This document shows positions 53,765 through 61,718 of a stretch of DNA of 64,000 nucleotides, one piece after another. The stretch lies in contig NZ_MIKB01000013.1 in the NCBI RefSeq assembly GCF_001730365.1, positions 62,001-126,000 on the forward strand, read 5' to 3'. The DNA comes from Enterococcus quebecensis. Lineage in GTDB: Bacteria; Bacillota; Bacilli; Lactobacillales; Enterococcaceae. The translations under genes and the position numbers were made by a program. The notes under the pieces are model-generated. The model had not been told where the DNA came from. It saw only the letters and a program-made list of their open reading frames with translations, and made no database searches. Numbering within the stretch: position 1 is the stretch's first letter; each line of letters opens with the position of its first letter.

Positions 53765-54463
53765 TCACATATAAAACTGAACAGTAACTATTAGGATCAA
53801 AATAAGAATCCCCGGAAGGTAATTTGATACTCTGATTTTTGTCACTCCCATAATATTTAAACCAATTCCTAACATCATCAATCCACCGATTGCACTAATT
53901 TCTCTCATGAGTAAATCAAGAAGTTCTTTAGGAATATAGCGCATCAAAACACTAGCTAATATGGCTATAATTCCTTGATAAAGCATAACAGGTACCGCAG
54001 AAAAAAGGACACCCATACCTAATGTAGCGGTTAACATGATTGATAAAAAACCATCCATCACAGCTTTTGTGAAAAGGATTTGATGATTGTTTGCCACACC
54101 ACTTTCAATAGCGCCGATGATACCCATAGACCCGATTACAAAAATTAGCGATGCCGTCACAAATCCTTCAGCAAAATTACTTCCTGGTTTTGCATACCGC
54201 TTTTCCAATGTCAAACCAAAAGAATTCATCTTATCTTCTAAAGCTATTCCTTCACCAATCATTGCGCCTATACACAAACTAATTAAGATCACAATGAATG
54301 AAGATGTTTTAAAAGACATTTGAATCCCTAAAGCAAGAACTCCCAAACCAATACCTTTTGTTACTGTATCTTTCATCGTTTCTGAAATATTTCTTAAAAT
54401 GGCACCTAGCAAACTCCCAACTACAATTGCAAGGCCATTAACTAACGAACCTAATAAAATCAT
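53765..54463 (-). CDS. DUF554 family membrane protein (YdfK/YqgA-like)
   Basis: This 232-aa protein has about seven hydrophobic segments and begins MILLGSLVNGLAIVVGSLLGAILRN, typical of DUF554. Repeated glycine-rich helices (GLGVLALGIQMSF, IGGLMMLGIGLNIMGVTKIRVSNYLPG) follow. The family is thought to transport a small solute, but no substrate is established. It is monocistronic and divergent from the ThrE genes. Confidence 0.9.
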   Translation of the reverse strand: MILLGSLVNGLAIVVGSLLGAILRNISETMKDTVTKGIGLGVLALGIQMSFKTSSFIVILISLCIGAMIGEGIALEDKMNSFGLTLEKRYAKPGSNFAEGFVTASLIFVIGSMGIIGAIESGVANNHQILFTKAVMDGFLSIMLTATLGMGVLFSAVPVMLYQGIIAILASVLMRYIPKELLDLLMREISAIGGLMMLGIGLNIMGVTKIRVSNYLPGILILILIVTVQFYM

Positions 54464-54700
54464 TTCCCCATCCCGCTTCCATTTATTCTTAGATTTTTCT
54501 TATTATACGATAAGAATAGAAAAAAGGAAATTTTGTTCTTACATTTATCAGAAGAATAAACAAATCGTACTTTTCTTCGTCATTTGTGCAAGATATCTGG
54601 TGGATAATAATTTTTTTGTAGTCTCGTGCTATTTTTTACATCCATTATCAACTATACTAATCATATATAAAATGAGACAACTAAAGAGAGAGGAAACAAA

Positions 54701-55453
54701 ATGACAACTATAGATATAGAAAAAGTCCTAGAAACCTGTTTACTCGCAGGGAAAATCATGCTAGAAAGTGATGCAGAAATGTATCGGGTGGAAGACACTA
54801 TGAGCCGAATTGCTTTAGCGTCAGGAGACTATAGATTAGTAAGTTACGTGACCCAAACAGGGCTTTTTGTTGGTCTGGACGGCACATCTACCATTCGCAT
54901 GGTTCAGATTTTGAATCGTTCGATTAATTTAGAAAAAGTCTCAAGAATCAATCAACTTTCCAGAGAATATGTGACGGGTACCTTCACTTTGGAAGAACTT
55001 TTAGACCAGCTAAAAACGCTAGAACAAGAACGTAAGTTTTTCCCTTTGTGGTTACGATTTATCAGTGCAGCTGTTGTCAGCGGAACCATCATGATTTTGT
55101 TTGGCGGGGTTTGGACTGATTTACCTTTGACATGCTTGATTGGAGGATTAGGTTATGGTCTTTATTACTCTAGTTTAAAAGTTTTACGTATCAAGTTTCT
55201 CTCGGAATTTCTTGCAGCGTTTTCCATTGGTTGCGCAGCTCTTTTAAGCACGCAAATCGGACTAGGGGTAAATCAAGATATGATTATTATTGGTTGTGTC
55301 ATGCCTTTAGTTCCTGGTGTTCAAATGACAAATGCCTTACGAGATTTATTGGCGGGACATTATCTATCAGGGGTTTCTAGAGGGACCGAAGCGATGATGA
55401 CAGCGTCTATGATTGGTTTTGCTATTGCTTTTGTTTTCCAATTGTTTTATTAG
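54701..55453 (+). CDS. Threonine/serine exporter, N-terminal half (ThrE, DUF1212)
   Basis: This 250-aa protein has a cytoplasmic N-terminal domain (about 1-115) with the family motif GKIMLESDAEMYRVEDTMSRIA, then about five membrane helices. In many Firmicutes ThrE is encoded as two proteins, the larger one here and the smaller hydrophobic partner next. A GAGAGGA site precedes the ATG. The 66/67-bp direct repeat separates it from the partner gene. Confidence 0.92.
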   Translation: MTTIDIEKVLETCLLAGKIMLESDAEMYRVEDTMSRIALASGDYRLVSYVTQTGLFVGLDGTSTIRMVQILNRSINLEKVSRINQLSREYVTGTFTLEELLDQLKTLEQERKFFPLWLRFISAAVVSGTIMILFGGVWTDLPLTCLIGGLGYGLYYSSLKVLRIKFLSEFLAAFSIGCAALLSTQIGLGVNQDMIIIGCVMPLVPGVQMTNALRDLLAGHYLSGVSRGTEAMMTASMIGFAIAFVFQLFY

Positions 55454-55460
55454 AGGGATT

Positions 55461-55647
55461 AAACTCCTCAGTCAGATTTTCCTATTTTTCTGTCTGAGCC
55501 AACGAGCCCATTACGCTTTTATTTTATCTAGCTCCAAGGGCTTGCTCCTCGGAAAAAAGATAAAATATGAATGAGGCAAAAAACTCCTCAGTCAGATTTT
55601 CCTATTTTTCTGTCTGAGCCAAACGAGCCCATTACGCTTTTATTTTA
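55461..55647. repeat. Direct repeat of 66/67 bp, two copies 120 bp apart
   Basis: Copy 1 (55461-55526) and copy 2 (55581-55647) are identical except for one extra A in copy 2. Each contains a hairpin, CTCAGTCAGA with TCTGTCTGAG. The 54-bp spacer contains an ATTTTATCT...AGATAAAAT inverted repeat. The near-perfect identity suggests a recent duplication or a dispersed intergenic repeat family. Confidence 0.9.
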
Positions 55648-55664
55648 AGGAGGTGCATCATTTA

Positions 55665-56141
55665 ATGTTCAATCTACTAGTTCAATTTTCGTTTAGTTTT
55701 TTAGCATCTTCAGCCTATGCTATTATTACCAATGTCCCTCGTCGTTCATTGGTTGCTTGTGGTTTATCTGGAGCGTCTGGTTGGATGTTTTATTGGATAT
55801 CAGTTCAATTAGGTGCCAGCGCTGCTTTAGGTTCGTTATTGGGGGCTTTAAGTGTTGCTGCAGTTAGTTTTGTTTGTTCACGAACGTTAAAATTGCCTGT
55901 TACTATTTTTAATATCCCCGGAATGGTTCCTTTAGTTCCTGGTGGTCTTGCTTATCAAGCCGTAAGAAATCTAGTTATCGGCAACTACGAGACTGCTGTT
56001 TACTCAACCGTTCAAGCTATCATGATTGCTGGTGCAATTGCATTAGGTTTAGTTTTATCTGAAGTTTTGAATCATAATATTCGTAACTTTAGAGAAAAAC
56101 GAGAGATATTAAGTTTGATCAGAAAAAAAGAAGAAAAGTAA
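55665..56141 (+). CDS. Threonine/serine exporter, C-terminal half (DUF3815)
   Basis: This 158-aa hydrophobic partner has about five membrane spans, with VPRRSLVACGLSGASGWMFYW and the conserved IFNIPGMVPLVPGGLAYQAVRNL. I place the start at ATG 55665, 11 nt after AGGAGG. An in-frame GTG at 55653 overlaps that site. The AAGGAGG follows directly after the second direct-repeat copy, so the repeat abuts its translation signals. Confidence 0.92.
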   Translation: MFNLLVQFSFSFLASSAYAIITNVPRRSLVACGLSGASGWMFYWISVQLGASAALGSLLGALSVAAVSFVCSRTLKLPVTIFNIPGMVPLVPGGLAYQAVRNLVIGNYETAVYSTVQAIMIAGAIALGLVLSEVLNHNIRNFREKREILSLIRKKEEK

Positions 56142-56223
56142 ATTTTATACTAATTGCAAAAGAGGTGACTAAATGAGTGTACTAGCTATTCTTTCATAAA
56201 TGAATAAAGAAAGGATAAAAATA

Positions 56224-56652
56224 ATGATTAAAAAAATAGAACAGATCTCTACTAAAGAATTAGAAGAAATACTAACAATTTGGCTGACTGCTAACATTGA
56301 AGCTCATACTTTCATTCCAGAAAGCTACTGGCAAGAAAACATTGACTTTGTTAGAGAACAGCTACCTCAAGCTGATTTGTATGTATACAAAGAGACAGAT
56401 AAAATTGTTGCTTTTTTAGGAATGAATGAGACTTATATTGCAGGTATATTTGTACTGAATGCGTATCGCAATCAAGGAATCGGTCAAAAACTTTTAGATG
56501 CAGTCAAACACTCCAGCAAAACTTTAAGTCTCAATGTTTATGCAAAAAATCAAAACGCCTTAAAATTTTACACAAAACAAGGATTTCGTGTAGTCTCCGA
56601 ACAATTAGACACTACAGGTGAACTAGAATATAAACTCGTTTGGGAAAGTTAA
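56224..56652 (+). CDS. GNAT family N-acetyltransferase
   Basis: This 142-aa protein shows the acetyl-CoA motif VLNAYRNQGIGQKLLDAVK (R/Q-x-x-G-x-G/A) and the terminal LNVYAKNQNALKFYTKQGFRVVSE. The start at ATG 56224 follows AAAGGA by 8 nt; an upstream in-frame ATG at 56200 lacks a site. Substrate not predictable. It is last before a strong bidirectional terminator. Confidence 0.9.
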   Translation: MIKKIEQISTKELEEILTIWLTANIEAHTFIPESYWQENIDFVREQLPQADLYVYKETDKIVAFLGMNETYIAGIFVLNAYRNQGIGQKLLDAVKHSSKTLSLNVYAKNQNALKFYTKQGFRVVSEQLDTTGELEYKLVWES

Positions 56653-56656
56653 TTAT

Positions 56657-56695
56657 AAAAAAAGTACCAGCCAAAAATCGGCTGGTACTTTTTTT
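56657..56695. terminator. Bidirectional terminator between convergent genes
   Basis: A perfect 16-bp stem including AAAAAAAGTACCAGCC (56657-56672) and its complement (56680-56695), with T-runs on both strands. It overlaps the last codons of the minus-strand gene. Confidence 0.9.
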
Positions 56696-57542
56696 AAAAT
56701 GAACGGTATACATATTGATTCTTCGGCGCATCAACTTTTTTTACTTTGGTAACATCTACAACGGGAATGTCTCGCTTAAATGGTGCATAGTAGTTTGAAT
56801 GGATCGTCCCTGTCAGTTCCACCCAATCATTATTTTTTAAGTGTTGTTCTTTAGGCATATGTGTCAATAATCCAAACACACCAGAATCAGCTACACAATG
56901 AATAATACCAAATCGGAAAACAAAAGCATCCGTCTGCTCATTTTGCGTAGAATTAAAAACAAATCCTTTATAAGAGACTGTTTTACCAATAAATTCACTT
57001 GGATAATTGTAGATCAATTCCATTACTTCCAAATAATTTTCATCTGTTACTGCCACATGATCATCTTTAATATATTTTTTTAAGGCTTTTTTCATTTGCT
57101 CATTGTAATCAGTCTTATCAAAATAAATACTGGTATCTGGTTTTAAATATTGTGTTTGGACATCAGGATCTCCAACAGACTCCTTGCTCAATGGAAAATT
57201 AAATCCTTTCGCTTCAACAATTGATGTATCCAAACTAATTGTCGGAAACATAAATCCAACAATCAACGGCAACGCCAGTAAAAAATAGGCAATTCCTTTT
57301 TGATAAGGTTTATTCAAGCCATGATCGTGTTCGTCATGGTTATGATGATGGTGATCTGATTCTTTTTGATCCCCTTCTTTATTCCAAATAATCAGTTGAA
57401 CAATCGCTAAAACAAAAGACAGTACCATCGATAGAATCGCTAGATATTGATAATGGACATTTATATATTGATTCAGCCTGCCAGATACCTGTAAGTACAT
57501 CATTAAAGTCGAATATCCTACCAAAATCAAAAATCGAATCAT
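56694..57542 (-). CDS. YcgQ-like permease partner (TIGR03943/DUF1980)
   Basis: This 282-aa protein has two N-terminal membrane helices, a His/Asp-rich segment (DHHHHNHDEHDH near residues 62-75), a further helix, then an extracytoplasmic domain (DPDVQTQYL..., with GTIHSNYYAPFKRDIPVVDVTKV near the end). The family is always paired with a UPF0718 permease, as here, 14 nt downstream of it. The histidine stretch suggests binding of a transition metal such as zinc, but transport substrate and direction are unproven. Confidence 0.9.
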   Translation of the reverse strand: MIRFLILVGYSTLMMYLQVSGRLNQYINVHYQYLAILSMVLSFVLAIVQLIIWNKEGDQKESDHHHHNHDEHDHGLNKPYQKGIAYFLLALPLIVGFMFPTISLDTSIVEAKGFNFPLSKESVGDPDVQTQYLKPDTSIYFDKTDYNEQMKKALKKYIKDDHVAVTDENYLEVMELIYNYPSEFIGKTVSYKGFVFNSTQNEQTDAFVFRFGIIHCVADSGVFGLLTHMPKEQHLKNNDWVELTGTIHSNYYAPFKRDIPVVDVTKVKKVDAPKNQYVYRSF

Positions 57543-57556
57543 TCATTCTTCCCTCC

Positions 57557-58459
57557 TTAAATTGCTAACGCATAAAGACTGACAACTACGGTAACAATGC
57601 CGACAAATTTTAACATAAATGATGTTTTAAAGTAGCGTTTCATCATTAATAAATTCTTGATATCCACCATAGGTCCAAAAACAAGGAAACCTACGACTGG
57701 TCCACTACCAAATAAACTCAATAAAGATGAACCAATAAAGGCATCTGCTTCAGAGCATAATGATAAAGTAGCAGCTAGCACAAGCATGACTAAAATAGCT
57801 AAAATTTTTGTATGGCCTAATTGTAAAATGGCACCTGTTGGTAAATAAGTCTGCATAGCCGCAGCTAAAAGCGAACCAAAAATCAAGTAGCGTCCCGTAT
57901 CAAAAAACTCATCGATTCCATGAGTCAATACAGACCAACACTTATGCCAAATGGTTTCTTTTTTATGATGATGTTCTTCTTCAATTGTACATGTAGCGTT
58001 CAATACTGATTGCTGTAGAATAGGTTCTCTATTGATATAAGCCAACCAAACACCCACAATTAAAGCCACTAGCATACTTCCTAACACTCGCCAAATAACA
58101 AATTTGACTGAGTTTCCAAAAGCAATATACGTGGAAAATAAGACAATTGGATTGATAATTGGTGCCGTGATCATAAAAGCAAAAGCAGTGTATGTCGGCA
58201 CATCTTTTTTTACAAATTGATGAACAATCGGAACGATACCACATTCACAAGATGGAAAAAAGAAACCCAGGAAGCTTCCTACGATAATTGATAAAAGTTT
58301 ATTTTTAGGTAATAATTTTTTCACTCTTTCCGGGGTTAGAAATACATGCAAAGCACCTGAAATCACACAACCAAGCATAACAAAAGGTAACGCTTCGATC
58401 ACGATTGATAAAAAGATAGTGCCCATTTGCAAAACTGAATGAGGTAAAAATTGAAACAT
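57557..58459 (-). CDS. YcgR-like permease (UPF0718/DUF318)
   Basis: This 300-aa protein has about eight hydrophobic helices. Conserved family features are SCECGIVPIVHQF near residues 75-87 (with a Cys-x-Cys), APIINPIVL, CSEADAF and GPMVDIKN. A His-rich cytoplasmic loop (EEEHHHKKE) lies mid-protein. It is the first gene of a two-gene operon with the YcgQ-like partner. The charged and Cys residues in membrane segments fit an ion or metal transporter. Confidence 0.9.
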   Translation of the reverse strand: MFQFLPHSVLQMGTIFLSIVIEALPFVMLGCVISGALHVFLTPERVKKLLPKNKLLSIIVGSFLGFFFPSCECGIVPIVHQFVKKDVPTYTAFAFMITAPIINPIVLFSTYIAFGNSVKFVIWRVLGSMLVALIVGVWLAYINREPILQQSVLNATCTIEEEHHHKKETIWHKCWSVLTHGIDEFFDTGRYLIFGSLLAAAMQTYLPTGAILQLGHTKILAILVMLVLAATLSLCSEADAFIGSSLLSLFGSGPVVGFLVFGPMVDIKNLLMMKRYFKTSFMLKFVGIVTVVVSLYALAI

Positions 58460-58531
58460 CTAATTCCTCCTACTGCTGTTAAAATAACATCAGTAACTGT
58501 ATCTGTACATCTGTTTTTTAACATTCAAAAA

Positions 58532-58545
58532 TATAGTTAACTATA
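58532..58545. promoter_or_regulatory. Palindrome upstream of the YcgR-like gene
   Basis: TATAGTTAACTATA is a perfect 14-bp palindrome 73 nt upstream of the permease start. A second palindrome TGTTA-AAA-TAACA lies at 58477-58489. Either could be an operator; the regulator is unknown. Confidence 0.35.
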
Positions 58546-58622
58546 CTGCACCTACTGAAAAAAAACAAGCTAATACAGCATTTATTAAAAGTTCTATAAT
58601 ATATTCTATACCGAACAAAAAA

Positions 58623-58660
58623 GAGTAAAACAAAACTAATTATTTAGCCTTGTTTTACTC
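58623..58660 (-). terminator. Terminator of the walRK operon
   Basis: GAGTAAAACAA (58623-58633) pairs with TTGTTTTACTC (58650-58660), with an A-run to the left that gives a T-run on the minus strand. Confidence 0.8.
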
Positions 58661-58666
58661 AGTTTC

Positions 58667-59473
58667 TTAAATTGCAAACAACTCTGATGCTGATTCTGGA
58701 TCGGTGTCATATACATTAAAATCAAAATTAACACCTAATCCTTTTTCCGTTAAAATTGATTCCATTGCCATACGAGCATGTTCTTTTGTATTATTTTCTT
58801 TACTTAAATGTCCCAAATAAATTCGTTTTGTCTGATCACCAATCACGTCAGCCATAGTTAAGGCACCATCATCATTTGATAAATGACCTTTATCTCCTAA
58901 AATCCGCTGTTTTAGACTCCACGGATATGGACCCATTCGTAAAATCTCTAATTCATGATTACTTTCGATTAAATAGGCATCCGCATTTTTGATTGTTCCT
59001 CGAAGATGATCGCTACAATAGCCAGTATCCGTCAACATGACAAAAGAACGATTGTCTTTAAAGAAACGATAAAACTGTGGCGCCGCAGCATCATGGGAAA
59101 CACCAAAGCTCTCGATATCCATGTCGCCAAAAGTCAAAACTTTGCCCATATCAAATATATGCTTTTGCTCAACAGCCACATTACCGATCAAGGGGTCCAT
59201 TGCTGCCCACGTTTTTTCATTCGCATAAACGTCTAATTTATATTTCCTAGCAAGTACCCCCACACCGTGAATATGATCTCGATGTTCGTGGGTAACTAGA
59301 ATAGCATCCAAATCTTCTGGTTTGCGATCAACCTCCGCTAGCAGTGAAGTGATTTTCTTTCCACTTAGCCCGGCATCTACAAGTAGCTTTTTGTTCTCTG
59401 TTTCAATAAAAAGGGAATTACCGGTACTTCCACTAGCAAGAATGCTAATATTAAAAGCTTTTTCTTGACTCAT
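58667..59473 (-). CDS. yycJ: WalJ/YycJ metallo-beta-lactamase-fold hydrolase
   Basis: This 268-aa protein has the metal-binding motif THEHRDHIHGV, an upstream LVDAGLSG, and later TDTGYCSD and HLSKENN motifs. It is the last gene of the walR-walK-yycH-yycI-yycJ operon, its constant position in Firmicutes. It is proposed to act as a 5'-3' exonuclease in DNA repair and affects wall homeostasis. The htrA gene often found next is absent. Confidence 0.94.
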   Translation of the reverse strand: MSQEKAFNISILASGSTGNSLFIETENKKLLVDAGLSGKKITSLLAEVDRKPEDLDAILVTHEHRDHIHGVGVLARKYKLDVYANEKTWAAMDPLIGNVAVEQKHIFDMGKVLTFGDMDIESFGVSHDAAAPQFYRFFKDNRSFVMLTDTGYCSDHLRGTIKNADAYLIESNHELEILRMGPYPWSLKQRILGDKGHLSNDDGALTMADVIGDQTKRIYLGHLSKENNTKEHARMAMESILTEKGLGVNFDFNVYDTDPESASELFAI

Positions 59474-59526
59474 TTATCTGCTCGCTTCCCTTCTTTAGTC
59501 TACAGCTACCTATTATACAACCATCA

Positions 59527-60408
59527 TTAATGATTTTCCACCTTTGGGACAGTATTATTTGTAATGATCGTATTGCTCATGGCATTCACTTGCTCGATCT
59601 GTAAGTTATTCTCACCAGACTTAATTCCGATAAACCATACAGGAACATAAACATTTTTCTCACGAATTTTATAAATCCTCGTATAAGCTAATTTCATAAA
59701 GGAAATTTTTGAGTTACTCGGAATCTTATTATTTATATACAAGGTTTCGATTGCATCCCGCTCAGATGATAAATCCATCTTATCTCGTAATTCTTCGATC
59801 CCTTGAATATGAGTTTGGGTATATTTGTAAATTTTGTGAATTCCTGCAGATTCATCTGATTTTTCTAGTTTTAATGAAATTTGAGCTGTGTCATCTTTAA
59901 ACGGAATATTCTTATAGCTCTGAGAAACAATCACTTCCGGGAATTCGCCATCCAAATTAGAGAAATCAGGTAAATAGTGGTATTGATTACCAAAAAGAAC
60001 ACTATCTTTATTATTTAGAAAAGCTTCAAGTGATCTGTTCACACTCTTTTCATCAATAAAATAACTAGTTTGACTATAGCTCATTTGAGGATAAACAATT
60101 AACGAGTTATCAATCAGTTCGACTCCGTTTTTAAAGAAGTTACGATCTCTTGTTGTTCGTTCATTTTGAATTGCATCGTCAAAATTCGTTTGTTCTCCGC
60201 TTAAATAGTACCCCTCCATTTTTTCACTAGAAAGCGCATTTTTATAGGTAATCCCATCTTTGCCTAGACGTTTCTCAATACTATCTGTCTGGTCAGAAAA
60301 AGAAACGTTGTTTTCTTCTTTTAATCCTTCTTGATAAATCCCGAAGAGAAACATATTTAAACCTAAAAAGGCGATGAAAAAAATCCATTCGATACGTTTG
60401 AAGTCCAT
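59527..60408 (-). CDS. yycI: WalK accessory regulator YycI
   Basis: This 293-aa protein has a single N-terminal membrane anchor (about 5-24, IEWIFFIAFLGLNMFLFGIY) and an extracytoplasmic domain. With YycH it forms a membrane complex that controls the WalK kinase. The start overlaps the yycH stop by one base (TAATG), so translation is coupled. Confidence 0.93.
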   Translation of the reverse strand: MDFKRIEWIFFIAFLGLNMFLFGIYQEGLKEENNVSFSDQTDSIEKRLGKDGITYKNALSSEKMEGYYLSGEQTNFDDAIQNERTTRDRNFFKNGVELIDNSLIVYPQMSYSQTSYFIDEKSVNRSLEAFLNNKDSVLFGNQYHYLPDFSNLDGEFPEVIVSQSYKNIPFKDDTAQISLKLEKSDESAGIHKIYKYTQTHIQGIEELRDKMDLSSERDAIETLYINNKIPSNSKISFMKLAYTRIYKIREKNVYVPVWFIGIKSGENNLQIEQVNAMSNTIITNNTVPKVENH

Positions 60409-61718
60409 TACCCCACCTCCAACTTCGCTAGGTGTTCTAGTAATTCACGTTCCGGATACCATTTGTTATCATAGCGAATATACCATTCCGGAGTTAGATC
60501 GACAACTTGTGTTATTTCCTCGATCTTATGCCACGTGTAACCAATAACCATTGAATTTATTTTCTCTTGATCGGCACCATTTGCAGCTAGTTGTTCTAAT
60601 AAATTTTCCGTACTTTTTAAAATCACTTCTTCTTCTGATGGAATCGGCACTTGAATCGTATCCACACTTGTTTCAATGACTACACTTGTTTTTTCGGCTT
60701 TATCATTGTCAATCGTAATGCGAACTTGACCTTTATCATTCTCACTAAATACTGGATACCCCTCCACAAACGTTCGATAATTGATCTCAGAATTGGATCG
60801 ATCAAAGTAACGAATATTCCCCATATTTGTACCTAATTTTTTTACGTAATCAAAACTATCGGAATAAATGTTATCTTCAGGTGTTCGCGTCCCTAACTCA
60901 CCATTAAAATGGATTGTTCCAAGTTTTTCTTCTGCAACCAAACGTTCACTACCACTAGTATATGACAAATCTTTGCTGTCTTCGTTTGTTTGAATATTTT
61001 CCGTATTGGAAAAAAAAGCATTACGAAACTTAGTGACTGGCTGAGAGGCTAAGATATAACTGTATTTTTTCATTTTTAAATCTTCTGACATAAAATAGTG
61101 TTTCCCTGCTATGGCTTGTTGTTCTGAGATTTGATTGTATTGTACAGAAACTTTATTCATTAGAGTTAATGCTTTTTCATTATCAATAGTAATCGGCGCT
61201 TCATAAACATCCTTACGATTAAAATCTAAAAAGCGAATTTTATTTTGACTTAAATCAACTTGAATACAGGTAAAATAAATATCCGCATTATTATTGATAT
61301 CCGTCAAATTGAGAGCTAAATTATAAACAGAAATATATTCACTTAATAAAAAAGGACCCTCATATAGCAGTTCAAATCCTTGATCCATTACTAGGTATTT
61401 ATCAAACTGTTCTGAATTCCCTTGAACCGTTTGAATCAATTCTCCGAATTTACTATTCTTGATTTCATTTTGAATATTCGTGATTAGATTTTCACTGTTA
61501 TTCATTTCAGATTTGCCATCCTGCATACGAACTAAACGCATCGGTAAAAAAACATCTGTATCTGCCCTTTCGTTCACAACTGCTGTAGCAAGTTGAGGAT
61601 CGTTTTTGACTGGCTTTTCTTTTTTAGCTGAGCTAACCCAGATACTGACCGAAAGATACAGACTGAGCAACACTAAAAAGACCAATCCAATGCGTACGAT
61701 TCGTTCCGTCATTTTCAT
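60408..61718 (-). CDS. yycH: WalK accessory regulator YycH
   Basis: This 436-aa protein starts at ATG 61718 (MKMTERIVRIGLVFLVLLSLYLSV), overlapping the walK stop (ATGA). A GTG three codons earlier is a less likely start. One N-terminal membrane helix is followed by a large extracytoplasmic domain with the usual YycH length. It works with YycI to tune WalK. Confidence 0.94.
   Translation of the reverse strand: MKMTERIVRIGLVFLVLLSLYLSVSIWVSSAKKEKPVKNDPQLATAVVNERADTDVFLPMRLVRMQDGKSEMNNSENLITNIQNEIKNSKFGELIQTVQGNSEQFDKYLVMDQGFELLYEGPFLLSEYISVYNLALNLTDINNNADIYFTCIQVDLSQNKIRFLDFNRKDVYEAPITIDNEKALTLMNKVSVQYNQISEQQAIAGKHYFMSEDLKMKKYSYILASQPVTKFRNAFFSNTENIQTNEDSKDLSYTSGSERLVAEEKLGTIHFNGELGTRTPEDNIYSDSFDYVKKLGTNMGNIRYFDRSNSEINYRTFVEGYPVFSENDKGQVRITIDNDKAEKTSVVIETSVDTIQVPIPSEEEVILKSTENLLEQLAANGADQEKINSMVIGYTWHKIEEITQVVDLTPEWYIRYDNKWYPERELLEHLAKLEVG

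Noticed and set aside
56173-56199. Eight-codon frame with AGAGGTGA just before the GNAT gene (MSVLAILS)
   Set aside because: No attenuator structure or codon bias supports a leader peptide, and the GNAT gene has its own site.
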